Below, piece by piece: positions 24,145-37,515 of a DNA stretch of 64,000 nucleotides. The translations under genes and the position numbers were made by a program. The stretch lies in NCBI GenBank assembly GCA_963920665.1, contig OY987264.1, forward strand, positions 27,198,906 through 27,262,905, given 5' to 3'. Each line of letters opens with the position of its first letter. Within the stretch, counting starts at the first letter, position 1. The notes below the pieces were generated by a model that saw only the letters and a list, made by a program, of their open reading frames with translations, was not told where the DNA came from and made no database searches. Source of the stretch: Straminergon stramineum (lineage: Eukaryota; Streptophyta; Bryopsida; Hypnales; Calliergonaceae).

Positions 24145-24829
24145 TATAGTAACTTAACTACACCCAACTTATGGAAGTTCTTATTACTTGGGCATTGGGA
24201 AAATCTTTTAGAACAAGCACAAGTTGAGTTGTGAATAAGTACAATTTTAATCCTCAAATGATCAAGGATCTAGGACTTAAAATTAGCAAATTCCAGTGAT
24301 TATATAGTGAAAAATATAATTCAAGGAGGACTAAATTCACTTAGATTAGAATCAATAGTTAACACCTTAACCCTTAAAGGATGAATTGGTGATTGTGGAA
24401 ATCATTCATTTTAATACCATGGGAATCATCGGTTTACAAAAATCCAAAAGCACTCATTGCAGGTCAAACTATCCCACGCAAAAAGATGCTTTGTCATCCA
24501 TCAAATACTAAACATCCATGTCAACATTTATGGGTTAAGGGCCTCTCACCATGTGATACCAATGGACAAAGTTTATTGGAGGGGGGGAGTTTCATAGTCC
24601 TAATGAGCAATTGCATGGTCATTTGGACCCGGTGGGTGAAGAAAGATCAAGTAAGAATTCCACACTTATTGACTCACTTCAAGAATGCCCACTATCCACC
24701 AATGGGATTGTCCACCAATTTCGGTGAAATATGAAATCATCCTTTTCCGCTCACCGAGGCCAATAAGACAATAGGTTGGATCTTCTTGTCTTCTAGTGTT
24801 TTTTTGGCCCATTGATCTCACATGGCAAG
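24145..24829. other. Spacer with a solitary TTAA end
   Basis: At 24367 a left-type end TTAACCCTTAAAGGATGA appears without a clear partner. A 113-codon frame (24393-24734) has no recognisable domain and is not called. Confidence 0.35.
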
Positions 24830-25473
24830 AGACCCTAAGTCCCATTCAAGAGTCCCCTTGGGGAATTGTTGAAGGTTTGGGCAAATACCTATGATCTCAA
24901 TTTTGGGCAAGGATTTTTGAATTTTTTTTCAAGATTGGAAAATTGATTCGCTTTTTGGGAATATAATTTTCATTTCAATTGGTGCCCGTGATAAAAAATT
25001 TATGCCATGATAAGCATAAATTAGGCAAGGGAGATAGAACAAAAAATACTTAAATGAATTTTTTATTTCTTTATTTCTTATAGATTATGTTTTAGTCTAC
25101 GTGGAAAACTTTGATTCCTTCCATTTGGATAAGTAATGTGAAAGTTATGAAGCTTCTTGTTTTGCAAGCAATCTTAGCTAATTCTTGAGAAAATCATGTA
25201 TTGGATTTGTTTTGAACTTGATTTTCATGATTTTAAAATAAATAAGAATTGCACTTGGGTTTGGATGTTTTCTAGAAAAAAACCTTGTTTAAATCCCTAT
25301 GTTTCAATTCCATGATCTCAGAGCTATCAATGGTCAAAGTTTTTGTAATTTTTTCCAAACACTTTCCAAATATGCAAGACAAACAAGTGTTAAAATTTTC
25401 TATTTTTTGCATTAAAAATGATAATTTTGAGTGGCTATTGACCAAAAAGTGGCTTTGGGATTGTAGTGGTTAA
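24830..25473. mobile_element. 1.1 kb TTAA family, decayed copy 3
   Basis: The interior blocks GGAATATAATTTTCATTT, GGAAAACTTTGATTCCTTCC and TTGAGTGGCTATTGACC align with the copies at 8842 and 29525. The right end has decayed to TTGTAGTGGTTAA. The left end is not clearly preserved, so the left boundary is approximate. Confidence 0.5.
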
Positions 25474-26063
25474 GAACATTGATGTTTCTGTTAGTTTTTT
25501 AAATTAAAAAAAGAGAATCTATTAACTTGTAAAGGTTGTGAGAGTATTCTCAAGATTTTATGATTTGTAGAGATTTATTATAAAATATCCCATTAATAAA
25601 TAGATTTAATAACAATTTTTTAGTAAAAAATTCTATTGATAACTATAGATTACATCTAAACTGTTAGATATGCCCAACTTATTATCAATCATTTAAAATG
25701 ATACAAATAATCCCAAACAAAAAATATTTTAAAATTTCATTATGGACAAAGTTCTTTCCACTTTTAAATGATTTTTTGGAAGCACGTTTGAAATGCAAAA
25801 TTCTAAATTTTTAAGTTTAATTTTCAATTACATAGGAAAGTTCTCCCTAAGAATACTTTAAAGTAAAATATTCATAGAATACTTTGATTCATATATTCAT
25901 TGAATGTTTATATAGATGAATTTTGAAAAAAATTATAGTGATAATGTTGGATAATTAGCATACTCTATATAAATTTTTTGAATGGGTGAAATAACAACTC
26001 GAAGTGGACAAAATCATTTTTCCATCCATCATCTCTTTTAAGGACATTTAGACCAATAGGGAT

Positions 26064-26631
26064 TTAACCCCTATACATCTAGAATCATCTCCAAAATTGA
26101 CGATTTTAGAAAAATCATTATAAAGTTCAATTTGGAAGCATATTTTGATATACAAATAAAAGCTGTAAGTTTTGAATTGGAGATTCCATCTCTATGGTTG
26201 GATTCACCAATGCTATCACCAATCTTTTTTTATAAATTTTGAAAGAGAAATTTCAAAATTCCTTCTAAGTTTGATTACAAGCAAAATATTATCATTTTTG
26301 AGTGCAATTTTTTGGAATGGATTTGAAATGAGATTATCTTCGCATGGTTATTTAAAAAAAATTGTGTTCTTCAAATCTATGATCTCATTTTGGCAAATCC
26401 AATTTTGAACTAAAGTCAATGCAGTTTGACCAATTGACATACTTGTACATTTGTAATTTTAGAAAAATGTGTATTGTAGTAATACCAAATCCAGCCCTTG
26501 GATGGGATAATAACTTGATAAAGTATCTTTACGAATTACAATAACTTTCATCCAAGCAATTAGGAGGATGAAACTTGAGTTTTTATCTATTCATTGTCCA
26601 GAAAATGGACATCAGAGTGCTTAGGGGTTAA
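26064..26631. mobile_element. 568-bp TTAA MITE
   Basis: It begins TTAACCCCTATACATCTAGA and ends, reverse complemented, TTAACCCCTAAGCACTCTGA. TTAA is on both sides, with matching ends limited to about 11 bases. The interior matches 28690-28984 in inverted orientation, for example TTCACCAATGCTATCACCAA. Confidence 0.7.
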
Positions 26632-28689
26632 AAACTCATTCAAAAGTATGAAAAAATGAATCAATTTATTGACTTAGAAATGAACCATATATTGTCGCAC
26701 AAGATCCAAAGTGTCTGGTGAATGACTTTTAAGGGGGCCTATAGAAACAAAGAATGCACCTAGTAATTGGATCATTTTTGTGTTGACTATCTCACTAATT
26801 GGTCACATCCTTTGAAGTGACCCTTGGTGACCCTAACTGGTTGAGGTCATTGCCCACCTTGTAGGACATTTTTGGAAAACACTATTCGTCATTTCAAATG
26901 GATTGTCTAATTGTTGTCTATTTTTTCTTTTTGAACCTATTAAAACTTAAGGATAATTCAAATTCCAAAATTGCAAAAATGTTTTATATTAATCAACTTT
27001 GAAGAATAATTTCATATTTAACAACATTCATATTCAAGTTTTTAAACTACTATTTATTAATCATCTTTACATATTTGGATCTATTACACTAAATAATCTA
27101 TATTTCTAGATAAATTTTCAAAGAAAAAATTCAATATTCCTTCTAAAATTTATTTTGACTTCAATACTAATGTTTTTCCACGTCTACTAATACTACAAAA
27201 GAAAAACATACTCTATTCCAACTATAAAATAATAACTATTCCATAGTGGTATTTTTCAAATTTTATGTTAATTTTAGTGTTGACCTTAAGGTTGGAAATG
27301 GTCTAGTATGGTTGTTTGTGACCTTTGGGGTTTAAGAATTAAAAAATATAGGATCCACTAAGCAACCACAAATTCCATTTCGAGTCAAGACTAAATTAAT
27401 AATGGAATGAAGCCATGACAAAAATAATTGTATTTCAAAGTTCTATGACTAAATTGAAGTATTCATAAGTGCCTTTCAAGTGAGGGAGTTGAAAAGGTTT
27501 TTGATGAAATTAATGAGAACCTATTAGTTCAATTAATTTGCAAAATAAAATTTTTAAAATTTTGGAATTAAAAAAATGAGGGAGTTGAAAAGTTTTTGAG
27601 GCAACCAATGGAAATTACCAAAACGAGTAGAATAGGACTAGATCCACAAAGATCCAATGGAAATCTTTAGGATTCAATTAATTTCTCAAACAATGTCTAC
27701 AAAAGCTATCTAGTTGGTGTAGGTGATACTTCAAGTGGTGAAAAACAATAAGATTTCAAAGAATGACCAATGAATTTTTTTGAGGCAACCAATGGGACTA
27801 ATATAAATTATAGATCATAATTTCAAAAAATATGTTTCAAGAAAAATTAAATATAAATAATTGAAGAGTGTTAATGAAAAATTGATTCCAAAGAGAAATC
27901 TACGTAAAAATCATATACAAATCCCAATTCCCATAGATAAAAATCTTAATCAACCATTCTTTGGAGGCTCTGGTATCTATATAGAAATTACAATTGTCTT
28001 CGTTGTAAACAAAGATAAAAAACTTTAGGGTGTCAATGGTGGTGTATAGAGAAGTTTAGCCATAGTTATTCATTAAAGTCTTTCTAGAAAGGATATTTGT
28101 TGGATTGTAAGAATCCATATTAAAAAAATGATACTTGGACTCCATCAACTATAGAATATTTGAAAAGATGATATTCATACTTTTACAAAATACAAATATT
28201 AGGAAACTTAATGGAAGAATCTTTGTTTAAATGCATGAATGAAAGCAACAATTTCATGTACACAAGGGACATATTGAATTCATATATCATAAAAATGTAA
28301 TGTCAAAAGTGATATGTAGAGGCTAATAATCAAGTACCAATATATAAAATTTGGATATGAATGGGTTCACTATTACAACATTGACCATGTTGCAAAGTTT
28401 ACATGTCCAAAAATTTGTCTCCAAATGTACACCTTTTGAATTCCAGAATCTTGGTTTGATTTTATTTGCACTCATGATCTACAATTCAGAAATTCATAGC
28501 TTATTTATGCAATGTCCAAAAAATTCATGATAAATGAATATGAAATTCCTTTATAATTTCAATTATGCAAAAATAAGACAATTTAATAATAGAAATCATA
28601 ATTAGAGAGTATAGAAGGTGTAGTTACATTACATTGTTATGATTTGCCCGAATGAGTTCATAGATTTTAAGGAAACCATTTTTTTTAAA
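26632..28689. other. AT-rich spacer with decayed repeat fragments
   Basis: No gene is seen. Bases 26703-26820 are a decayed relative of the 154-bp TTAA MITE. Near 27530-27790 the phrase TGAGGCAACCAATGG recurs, hinting at a local duplication. Confidence 0.4.
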
Positions 28690-28984
28690 ACCACCATGTC
28701 AAAAGAACCTCCTTTCAAATCCATTCCAACCAATTTTATTCAAAAAATGACAATATTTTGCTTGTAATGGAATTTAGAAAGAATTTAGAAATTTTCCTTT
28801 TGAAATTTATAAAAAAAATATTGGTGATAGCATTGGTGAATCTAGCATGGGAATGGAATCTAAAACTCACATTCTCCAAATTTTCTTTGTTTATCAATTC
28901 CATAATCTACTTCCAAATAGCTTTCTATAATGATTTTCTCAAAATCATCAATTTTGGAGATGAATCTAGATGTTTAGGGGTTGA
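28690..28984. mobile_element. 568-bp TTAA family, inverted partial copy
   Basis: Read on the minus strand it starts CAACCCCTAAACATCTAGAT (TTAA decayed to TCAA) and follows the element at 26064 for about 290 bases. The far end is missing. The 92-codon open frame here (28758-29036) is incidental. Confidence 0.6.
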
Positions 28985-29524
28985 TCTCTTTCATACCCAT
29001 TATAGAAATCCTTTAAATATGACAAAGCACCCCTAGCACTACCATTTCATATCATGTAGTCTGTCTATTTTGTATTATATTTTAAAAGAAACATTGTTTG
29101 GCATGCAAAAATAAAAAAATCTATTGGCAAATAATTTTTAAAAGTAAGCAAAGGAAAGGGAAAAGTGAAGGAGCAACCCTAATTTAATAAAATAAAAATA
29201 TCAAAAATTAAAATTAAAAGTATCAACTCACTTTTGAGGTGTCTAAGGTGTTCTATAGCATGATGGCTTGATGACTCTCTACAATCAATTTTTTTTCAAT
29301 TTCCAATTATATAAAAACTTGAAGATTCAATATCTTTTGCCTCATGAATTGGAATGCCGTAAACTCTCTTTCTTGCACACACATACATCAATATGGGCTT
29401 TCTGACGTATAATTCTAAGCATGCCTTGTGAGCCCCCAATTTGTCACTTGGTACTTAGATTCTTTTTTTCTTGATTTTAATCTCACTGTCATGTTTATTG
29501 GATAAAAAACCCTTCCAAGGAGTG

Positions 29525-30457
29525 ATAACCCACAAAGGACCATTGTCCCCTCACAAGACAAATTGGATTTCAAGCAGGTACCTATAGTCTCAATTGTTGT
29601 TATGATTTTTTGTAACTTATTTTAAGATATAAATACACTTTAGCTTTTTTTTTAAATATCATTTTTTTATTTCAATCTATAACCAAGAACAAAAATTATG
29701 CCAAATAAGCTTTTAAATAGGGGAGACTAGACAACAAAAAATTCACAAAAATTGAAATTTTTGAATTTTGAATTTTTTTTCTCATAGATTCTATTTTTTT
29801 TCTACATGGAAAGCTTTGATTCATTCCATTTGGATAAGTGGTGTATAAGTAACAGAGCATCTTGTTTTCTAGGCAATCATAGCAACTTCTTGAGAAAATA
29901 ATGTGTTGGATTTGTTTTGTAATTCAATTTTCATAATTTTTCAAAACCAAAATTTCTGCATGGTTTTGTTTGTTTACTAGAACAATCTCACCATTGGGAT
30001 TAGTGTGTTTCAATTTCATCTTAGAGATATTAATAACTTACAATTCCTTCTATCTCGTACCTACTTCTCATCAACAATTTTTCTAAGAATGAAAGTTTAG
30101 TTTTTCTTTTAATTCTTTTTCTAAGATTTTCAGCATAATTCTCTACTATAAATATTCAAACCTCGAAACTTTGTTGTGCAAAAAATTTTGAGTTAAGAAG
30201 GATCAAAGTCAAATAATCTAGTCCTGCAAGGTGGAAAATATTAAACTTGTTATTTTATCACTTTGAATACAAATATCTTACAATTTGTGGGGTAAAAAAT
30301 TTCTGAAATTTCTTCCACACATTCTTGTGTTGGTTAGGTGTAAGATCCTACTGTTAGCTGTGCAAAAAAAACTTTCAAAGTTTCTTACTCTTTACAATAG
30401 AAATGATAGATTTGAGTGTTTTTGATGAAAAAAGAGCCATGGTCCTTTAGAGGTTAA
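29525..30457. mobile_element. 1.1 kb TTAA family, copy 2 (933 bp)
   Basis: The left end has decayed to ATAACCCACAAAGGACCATT. The right end, reverse complemented, is TTAACCTCTAAAGGACCATG. The interior shares AACAATCTCACCATTGGGAT, CTTTGATTCATTCCATTTGG and the block before the right end with 8842-9958. Confidence 0.65.
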
Positions 30458-32643
30458 ACCATAATAGGTTGCATACCAAAAGTATTATTCTACTTATAAA
30501 AGACCAAAGTACTTAAAATAATCCAAAATCATGCTTATATGTAGGTAAGATCCCTTCAAGTTGTAAAAAGTCTTGGTTAGTAAAATATCTCATAGATACC
30601 TTATAAATATCATTCAAACTATGGATATTGTACATTCATGTCAAATTTGGCACCTGGGTGAGGAAATAATTTAAAGTTGGCATTTGGGCAATTTGACAAC
30701 TCAATACAATTTTCTTGACTTTCGGTGCACAGCTCTTCCTAATTCTTTGACACTGCTCATATCAATAATGTTTTATTCTGTTCAAGTGTAAATGTGTTTT
30801 TTTTTCCTAAATTCATTCTACAATCATTTGCGGATAATTAGAATTAGCAACAATGAAAATTTCTCAAATTTTTAGAAATAGTTGTACAATTTTTCCTATT
30901 TTTCCTATTTAAAAAATGTTCCAATTTTTCCCTAATTGTTTATGAAATTGACTTACACAATCGACAGCACCCAATCCACGAGTCCATGCGACAATCTTGG
31001 CTAAAATAGGAGTGAATTCTTTTTAGCCTTAGGTATATTTGTAAGGAAAGCCACCTCGAGTTGCTAGTCATCTCGGAGTTCAAGTAGAAGTCAAAAGTGT
31101 TAGCCCTGTAGGTGGAAAATACAAACACCATGAAGAGAAGACCAATGGAGGACTATAGGAGGTGGTGTAAGAGTAAAAACATACTAGAGGTCCAACAATG
31201 CAATCAATTCATCAAAATTCCTCTCTAATAAAAAGATTTCTAAATTACCTAATTCTGTAGAAGGTATTAAATTATAAGCCTTCTTGGAACAAGTGTAGAG
31301 TAATAAAAACGAACTTGCACTAAGTGTATAGTACCACCTCTAAAGGTCAACTGTCCAGTTTTGGATTCTTTTGAATAATAGAAGTGTGAATTTTGGAAAG
31401 TCAACTGCTTAAACTAGCCTTAATAAAGTTTAGGAAATAACCAAGTTGTTTTAAAATCCCCCCAAATTAAGATAACATGTTTTGTGATAATAACAAGCCC
31501 TTATAAGTTTTGAGGCATTCTGACACCTACAAAGGCCTACTAAATTCTAGCAATGTTGTTAGTGGGAATACTCTAGTTGGCGGTATTTTGTTGTCAAATC
31601 TTACCTAAAATTTTGTGTGGAAGTTCAATTACTTGAAAATTTCCCTTAAGTAATAGGAAAATTGGTCTTTGTTGGAGCTAACTTGTTGTTTAGGCTTGTG
31701 TGTGGGTTGTAATTAGGACTAGATCTTTGACGTGGACTTGTTGCATGTAGTTTGAAAAATTGTATTCCTTGTAAAAATTTTTCAAAGTTTTTAAGGTAAA
31801 GGCACCATATGGTAAAGCTTTGACCTTAGCTATTGTAAAATAGAGTTCTAAGAAACTTTCTACCACTTCGAGTTGTTGTAGAAGATCCTTACGATGAAGC
31901 TTTGAACCTTAGATATTGTCATAGGAACCAAACTTGAAAGCTCCGTGTCAAGCCAACATTTAGAAAATCCCGTCCAATTCAATAGCTCAATTCAAACGAT
32001 TAGTACAAATAACTAGCCAATCTCCAATCCAAATAGCTAGCTTGACCCTTGTTCACTTACCCAACCCAAAACCCAATTCAAATAGCTAGTCAACCTTGTA
32101 GTTCAAATAGTTAGCCAACCTTTTAGTCCAAACAACCAACAAGACCCCTAATTCAGTAGCTCAACCCCCTAGTTCCCTAAGTCCAGCCCAAATCCTAGTA
32201 TTTGAACACTACAATTAGAAGATGAAATTCATCAATCAAATGACTAGAGCAGATGAGGTAAGGTGTCAAAAAAAAGGAATGGAATTTGGAATGTGGGAAT
32301 GTGAGATTAGTATGAAGTGCAAACAAGAGAGAGTTTGGTTAGGGCAAATCATTGTTTAGAATTGACCTTGAGGTACATGATCGTTTTTTTCCAAGCTTTG
32401 ACTTTTTAGACAAGGAAAACAAAACGAAAGAATCATTGACTTCGGAAGAATTGTTAGAATATTCTTGAAGAAGTAGTTGGCAATTGGGACAAGGGTATTT
32501 TATTCAAATAAGAAAAATGAGTGTTGTTAGTCAATACCTTGACAATGAAAAAATACTACAAAAAATACAAAGAGAGAAACAAAAAGAGAAGAAAATTGAA
32601 GGGAGAAAAGAAAAAGGAACAAACAATAGAAGGAAGTAGTTTA
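30458..32643. other. AT-rich spacer, possible decayed retroelement
   Basis: No intact gene is seen. On the minus strand around 31870-31600, broken fragments such as VHVKDLVLI followed by LAPTK recall the end of a retrotransposon integrase region. The match is short and frames are interrupted, so it is only a hint. Confidence 0.3.
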
Positions 32644-32646
32644 GGT

Positions 32647-35600
32647 CACTATGAGAAACTCGTGTTTTCTTTGATGTCTAACCAAAAACAAAGTGTATCC
32701 AAGGTGGATATGATATGTCTAGAAGAACATTGAGATGTTTATTGGACTGGTGCAACGAAAGTGTAGATTTATATGGATGTTATAGAAAATAGAGGAAAAT
32801 TATGTTCACAACATGTAGGTGCTACCAAAAACAATTATGTCCTTAAAGACATGACTGCATACATAATGATGTTCCAAAGATTATCTGAAAAACAACTATT
32901 GCCATGTAAACATCCCTAGTCCATTTCAATTGTGGGTAAATCAATAGAAGTTATTGCGGTCTAGGAAAAAACGGTTACTTGAGGTGAAAAAAACAAAAAC
33001 AGATAGGCAATTTGAAAAAAAAGATTATGTAACAAGTGACTAGGAAATTCATTGATGTGGAGATGAAAATGATGACATAGCATGCCATGTCAACATACAA
33101 GGTCCACCCCTGTCATATTTGTTGGATGTTCTTGTGGACATCAATTGGGACGTACAAACGTTTCTGAAGACATTAAGTTGTTTCTAAATACATTAAGATG
33201 TTTCTAAAGACGTTGCTTTCGGTAGCATCATCTTCAACTCCCTATGAATATGACTTGATAGCACATATTGTCCAACATGCAATTCATTATGTCTAAGCAA
33301 ATAGCCTAACCTCCATCAAATGAAGAAAGGCATTTTTAGCGATGTTCACTTAACTATGACATGGCCTTTTATCTAGTTTCTAGCAATAATGTCTATACAA
33401 GAGTGCTTTCATGCATACCATACAAGTTGACAAATGCTAGAAACGACCATACTCATTGTAAGTATCTTGTGTGGATTTTGTAAATACAATTTCCTTTTTG
33501 ATGTATGACAATGGACATGGATGTGCAAGAAAACATTAACATGGATGTGGATGACAAATTTAAACAAGGTAAACTATGCATTTTGTGCTCACAAATGGTG
33601 TAAGTCATTGTATTTTGACTACGAATGACAAAGTCTTGTACTGAATCTACCTTAGACAATTTTGAAAATGATAGTGGGTACAAGCGTGCTTGGGGTATCC
33701 CATAAAGGTTGTTAGACAATAGAAACTTGCTTGCCTCGAGTAGAATACAATATGGAATCACCCCCAAAAAATTGCCATTATTTGATTAAAGTTGTTCATT
33801 TGATTCTTGTAACCCCATTCAAGACTCTGTCATAGTGTCCATTTTTCATTGAGGAATTGAAAAGGAATATAAATATTTAGTAGAAAGTGTTTTCAAATCA
33901 CTTTTTTGATTTATGATGTTTTAATAACCAATTGTAGTAATTTATAACTTGATATGGGATATTTAACTATTTTTTATTATTTCTCAAATCATCTTAAATG
34001 TCACAAGGATGGGCTATATTTAAAAGGAATTCAAAATTAAAGATTCTTTTGGATTTCATTATTGAAACATGAAAAGTAAATTGTAAAGTAGTAAATAGGC
34101 CAAAAAAAACATGGTAAAATTCTTGTATACGTGTATAGTTTCTATTGACATGATATCAAACTTTGCTAAATTCTAATATGTATGAAAATTAAAAATTAAA
34201 GATTTAATAAGTTTTGATTTATGAAAATAATTTGATTATAGGTGTTTTAACAATAGCCAATGTTTAAAAAACAATTCTCATTTTTATTTATAAAATACGC
34301 TAATTGAAGATTATTTCATTCTTGATTCTTTGGTTTTTGGCTTGTGTACCCCAAGCATGCTTATACTCTAGTCACATCTTCATATGAACAACCCTCCTTG
34401 TTTAGATGTCATTAGACACAAGTCACAACCAACATCCACAACTTCTACTTTTGTCACCTAATGAATATTTTCAAGACAACAATCCTTGTGGAAGACATAG
34501 AGGTAGATAAGCCACCCTATCCTTCAGATGTTTTGTGTGACATTTGCAAGCCGTCACACATATATGTGAAGGACTTAGATGTGCTAAACTTCAACTTCAA
34601 GAATTGCGTTGTCACCTACAATAACAAAGTAGGCTCTCTTTTTGTCTATGGGATGCCACATTGAGTCCTCACCTTGTTGCATTGGTTGTAGTCCATCAAA
34701 GTCCTTGTCATTTTACAACGGAACCATGTTTTGGGGTGGATTGGGTAGAGTGTAGTGCCTTCCACCTACCTCTAACCTTTTTTCGGCACACAACTTTCCA
34801 ACGACTTTGATGGCAATCATCAGAGAAGAACACCTATTGGCAATGCCAAAAAAAATGCAAATGAGTCAGGGTGGACCTTCCCGTTTATTTGATTGAAGTT
34901 TGTCAAGTTGAAGTTGAACCTATCCCATTGAATGCTTAGGAATTGAGCATCTTTTATCCCCCTCACCCATTTGCATAGCAACACAGTAATGTAGTGGTTT
35001 CAATAATCGAAGACCAAAATTTCCTCAACATTAGGGGAGATTTGGGGGCAAACGAGGCCATTTCACGGTTGTTCCCTGTGCTGTCCAGGAATGACTGGCT
35101 GCTGTCAAAAATTATATATATAATTAGTTCTAAAATGCAAAAAGAAGTTGAATAAAAAAATTCATTTTTTTAGACTACAACAATGGCGCAATTCTTGCGT
35201 TCCCCATAGCGTGGGAACTTGTAGTCTTGTAAAGGCCTCAAATCTCCCCTAATGTATATTCACATACTTGTGGGTGGCTTTACAAGCCTTTAATGAAATT
35301 GGTGGGTAAAACATGCTATTGCACTTGAGTCAGAGGTAACGAAACCACCTTTAAGCTATCGACAAGAAAATGCATTCCATGACAATACATTTGAGGAGAC
35401 AATGTCACATATCACTCTAGAGGTTGTACGTACTATATTTTGTCATCTTCCAATGGACATCCAAAATGTTCATCTTCCTTCACCACGAATGTCAACCACT
35501 CCCCCAAGGCTGGGAATTTTACTTAGCATGGATAACAAACAACTTTTTGTGGTTGCGAGTGCCTTGACCACAAACAAAAAATTCTATGCCCCTTCCATCT

Positions 35601-36796
35601 CTAGGCCTTTGCTAAGATGTATTCCCAACATGATGCAACACTTGGTATTATTTAGAGCACTAGTTTAAACAATTGCACGCAATACCTGGACACCATGTAT
35701 GAGGGCTATAGAAGTCTACACTGATGCTCTTTGATCGATGTCTACATTTGTAAAGACAACTACCTACGATGTCTACTCATATATTAGTGTTGATATCAAC
35801 ATCATAGGAGACATCAACATGTACTTTTGATGTTTTCCATGATGTCACAGAAAATGTATAGACATTTAAATGTAGTCTCAAATTCTACTTGTAACAATTT
35901 CTGCGTTTTCCATATCCTATTGTTTGTCTAACTTCCTACCACCCCACTTGTATAAAAAAGTTGTCTTCTCCTCTCCATATAATCACATCAAGTGGCTTTT
36001 GAAGCCATGTGCTATAATATCCAAATCTGGTGTATTTCGTAGGGCATATTCTCTATGGTGTACTTTATATTGTATATGATGTAGTATGTATAACATGTTG
36101 TATTGGACATTATGAAGTACATTTGAAGCCATGTGACATAATTTAGTACAATGTATTTTGTATGGCATATGATGTATTGTGTATTATATTTGAAATATTA
36201 TATTGTATATCATGAAATATGGATGTGCATTATGTAGGACTTGTGTAACTGTCCATATTGACATCATGCAAAATAGTACATTCAACCACATGAATGTCAA
36301 AGGTGACATCATTTTGTTCTTCTAAATCATATTGAACATTGCAAAAAGTATTCATGGTGAAATGCAACATCCCATAACATCTAGTTGTTTAAGTTGATGT
36401 CTCAACAAATTTCTTGACATCTACATTGACATCTTAGAAAACGTTTGAACTTCTAAATTGATGTCTTCAAAAACAATATGAAATTTCTAAGACAATAGGA
36501 TAATGTGCTGATGTGGCATGCCACATCACTTTTTCCGTTGCCATGTCAGGCGCCACTTCAGATGCCATGTCATGGACAGGAATGGATGTAGCCACATGGT
36601 GACCTAGTAGGCCCCCGTTGACCCATGTTTTGGGGGATGTCTGGTCCAAAACATGGTGATGTCAAAGTAAATTTTTGATGTTTTTGGTACGTTCACATAA
36701 ATGTAATTTTTTGGACACCTACATAGATGTCGAAAAACGTCACATGTAACATGCCAACACAAAACCCTGACATTAAAAAAAAAGTTTCTTATAGTG
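32647..36796. mobile_element. CACTA (En/Spm-type) element, 4150 bp
   Basis: It begins CACTATGAGAAACT and ends AGTTTCTTATAGTG. A 3-bp GGT duplication flanks it at 32644-32646 and 36797-36799. Subterminal motifs recur: a 20-bp unit TTTCT(G/A)AA(G/T)ACATTAAG three times from 33161, and TGGCATGCCA-like motifs near both ends, as expected for transposase-binding repeats. No frame over 104 codons exists inside, so it is non-autonomous or dead. A smaller MITE (35034-35249) is nested in it. Confidence 0.8.
35034..35249. mobile_element. CATTAG-ended MITE, copy 2, nested in the CACTA element
   Basis: The outer ends are CATTAGGGGAGATTTGGGGG and, reverse complemented, CATTAGGGGAGATTTGAGGC. TA lies at both junctions, although CATTAG is itself conserved among copies and may be part of the end. 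The block GTGGGAACTTGTAGTCTTG matches 60490. Confidence 0.6.
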
Positions 36797-36952
36797 GGTT
36801 GTAAATTCAAGTTGCATTGTAAACTTCTCTCCTAAGCGGTGAGTAACGAAAAACAAAATCCAACTTCAACACATTAACAAGATGGAGGGTAATGGGGTGA
36901 CCAACACAATTCACACTCACATCTCAGAAGTTGGTGACTCCAAGGTACATGC

Positions 36953-37515
36953 TTAACCCCTAAAGGCCAATTGTATGTTGAACAAATAGTTGAAAATCCA
37001 AGTAGGTTCCTATGAAGTCAATTTTGGTTGGATGTTCACAAAAATTTTACATAAGATGTGAGCATGTATCCCCTTATTAGAATTTTTTTTTCCAATTGAG
37101 GGACTAGATTAAAGTTATGTTGTCCTAAGCCTATTTTTTTTATTGGATAGCATGTGCAAAACTCTCCCTTTCTTTACAAAATTTGGTAGGTATCTAACTT
37201 AAATGATACAAGATGCAAATGTCAAAAATAGCCATGTCTAGTAGAAAAATCTCATTTGAAGAGTTCAAGTTTGTTGGCCTTGTTGGGAAAGGTAAAAAAG
37301 AAAACTTTTTCATCTAACTTCGATTGTTATAATCTTTCAATCCATTTAGTCTAAGTTTTTGAAATTTTTCCACACATCCCCATAGTAGTCTAGTACAAAT
37401 TTGTATGGTTGAATTTTGAATTTTTTTTTTTTTTTTTTTTTTTCTCACTACCCTAAAAAGTGGCAAACTTTCACAATTTTTGTGTGAAATATGCCTCTGG
37501 CCTTCAGGAGTTCAA
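36953..37515. mobile_element. 580-bp TTAA family, copy at 36.9 kb
   Basis: It begins TTAACCCCTAAAGGCCAATT and ends GGCCTTCAGGAGTTCAA, where the last TTAA has mutated. The interior aligns with 18402-18981 (AGGTTCCTATGAAGTCA, AATCTTTCAATCC). A run of about 23 T (37421-37443) has expanded inside it. Confidence 0.75.

Noticed and set aside
24393..24734. 113-codon frame in the transposon desert
   Set aside because: It has no domain or family resemblance, and overlaps a solitary TTAA terminus in otherwise non-coding DNA.
30940..31870. Retrotransposon polyprotein
   Set aside because: Only short integrase-like fragments in broken frames were seen; no LTRs, primer-binding site or protease or reverse transcriptase motifs could be identified.
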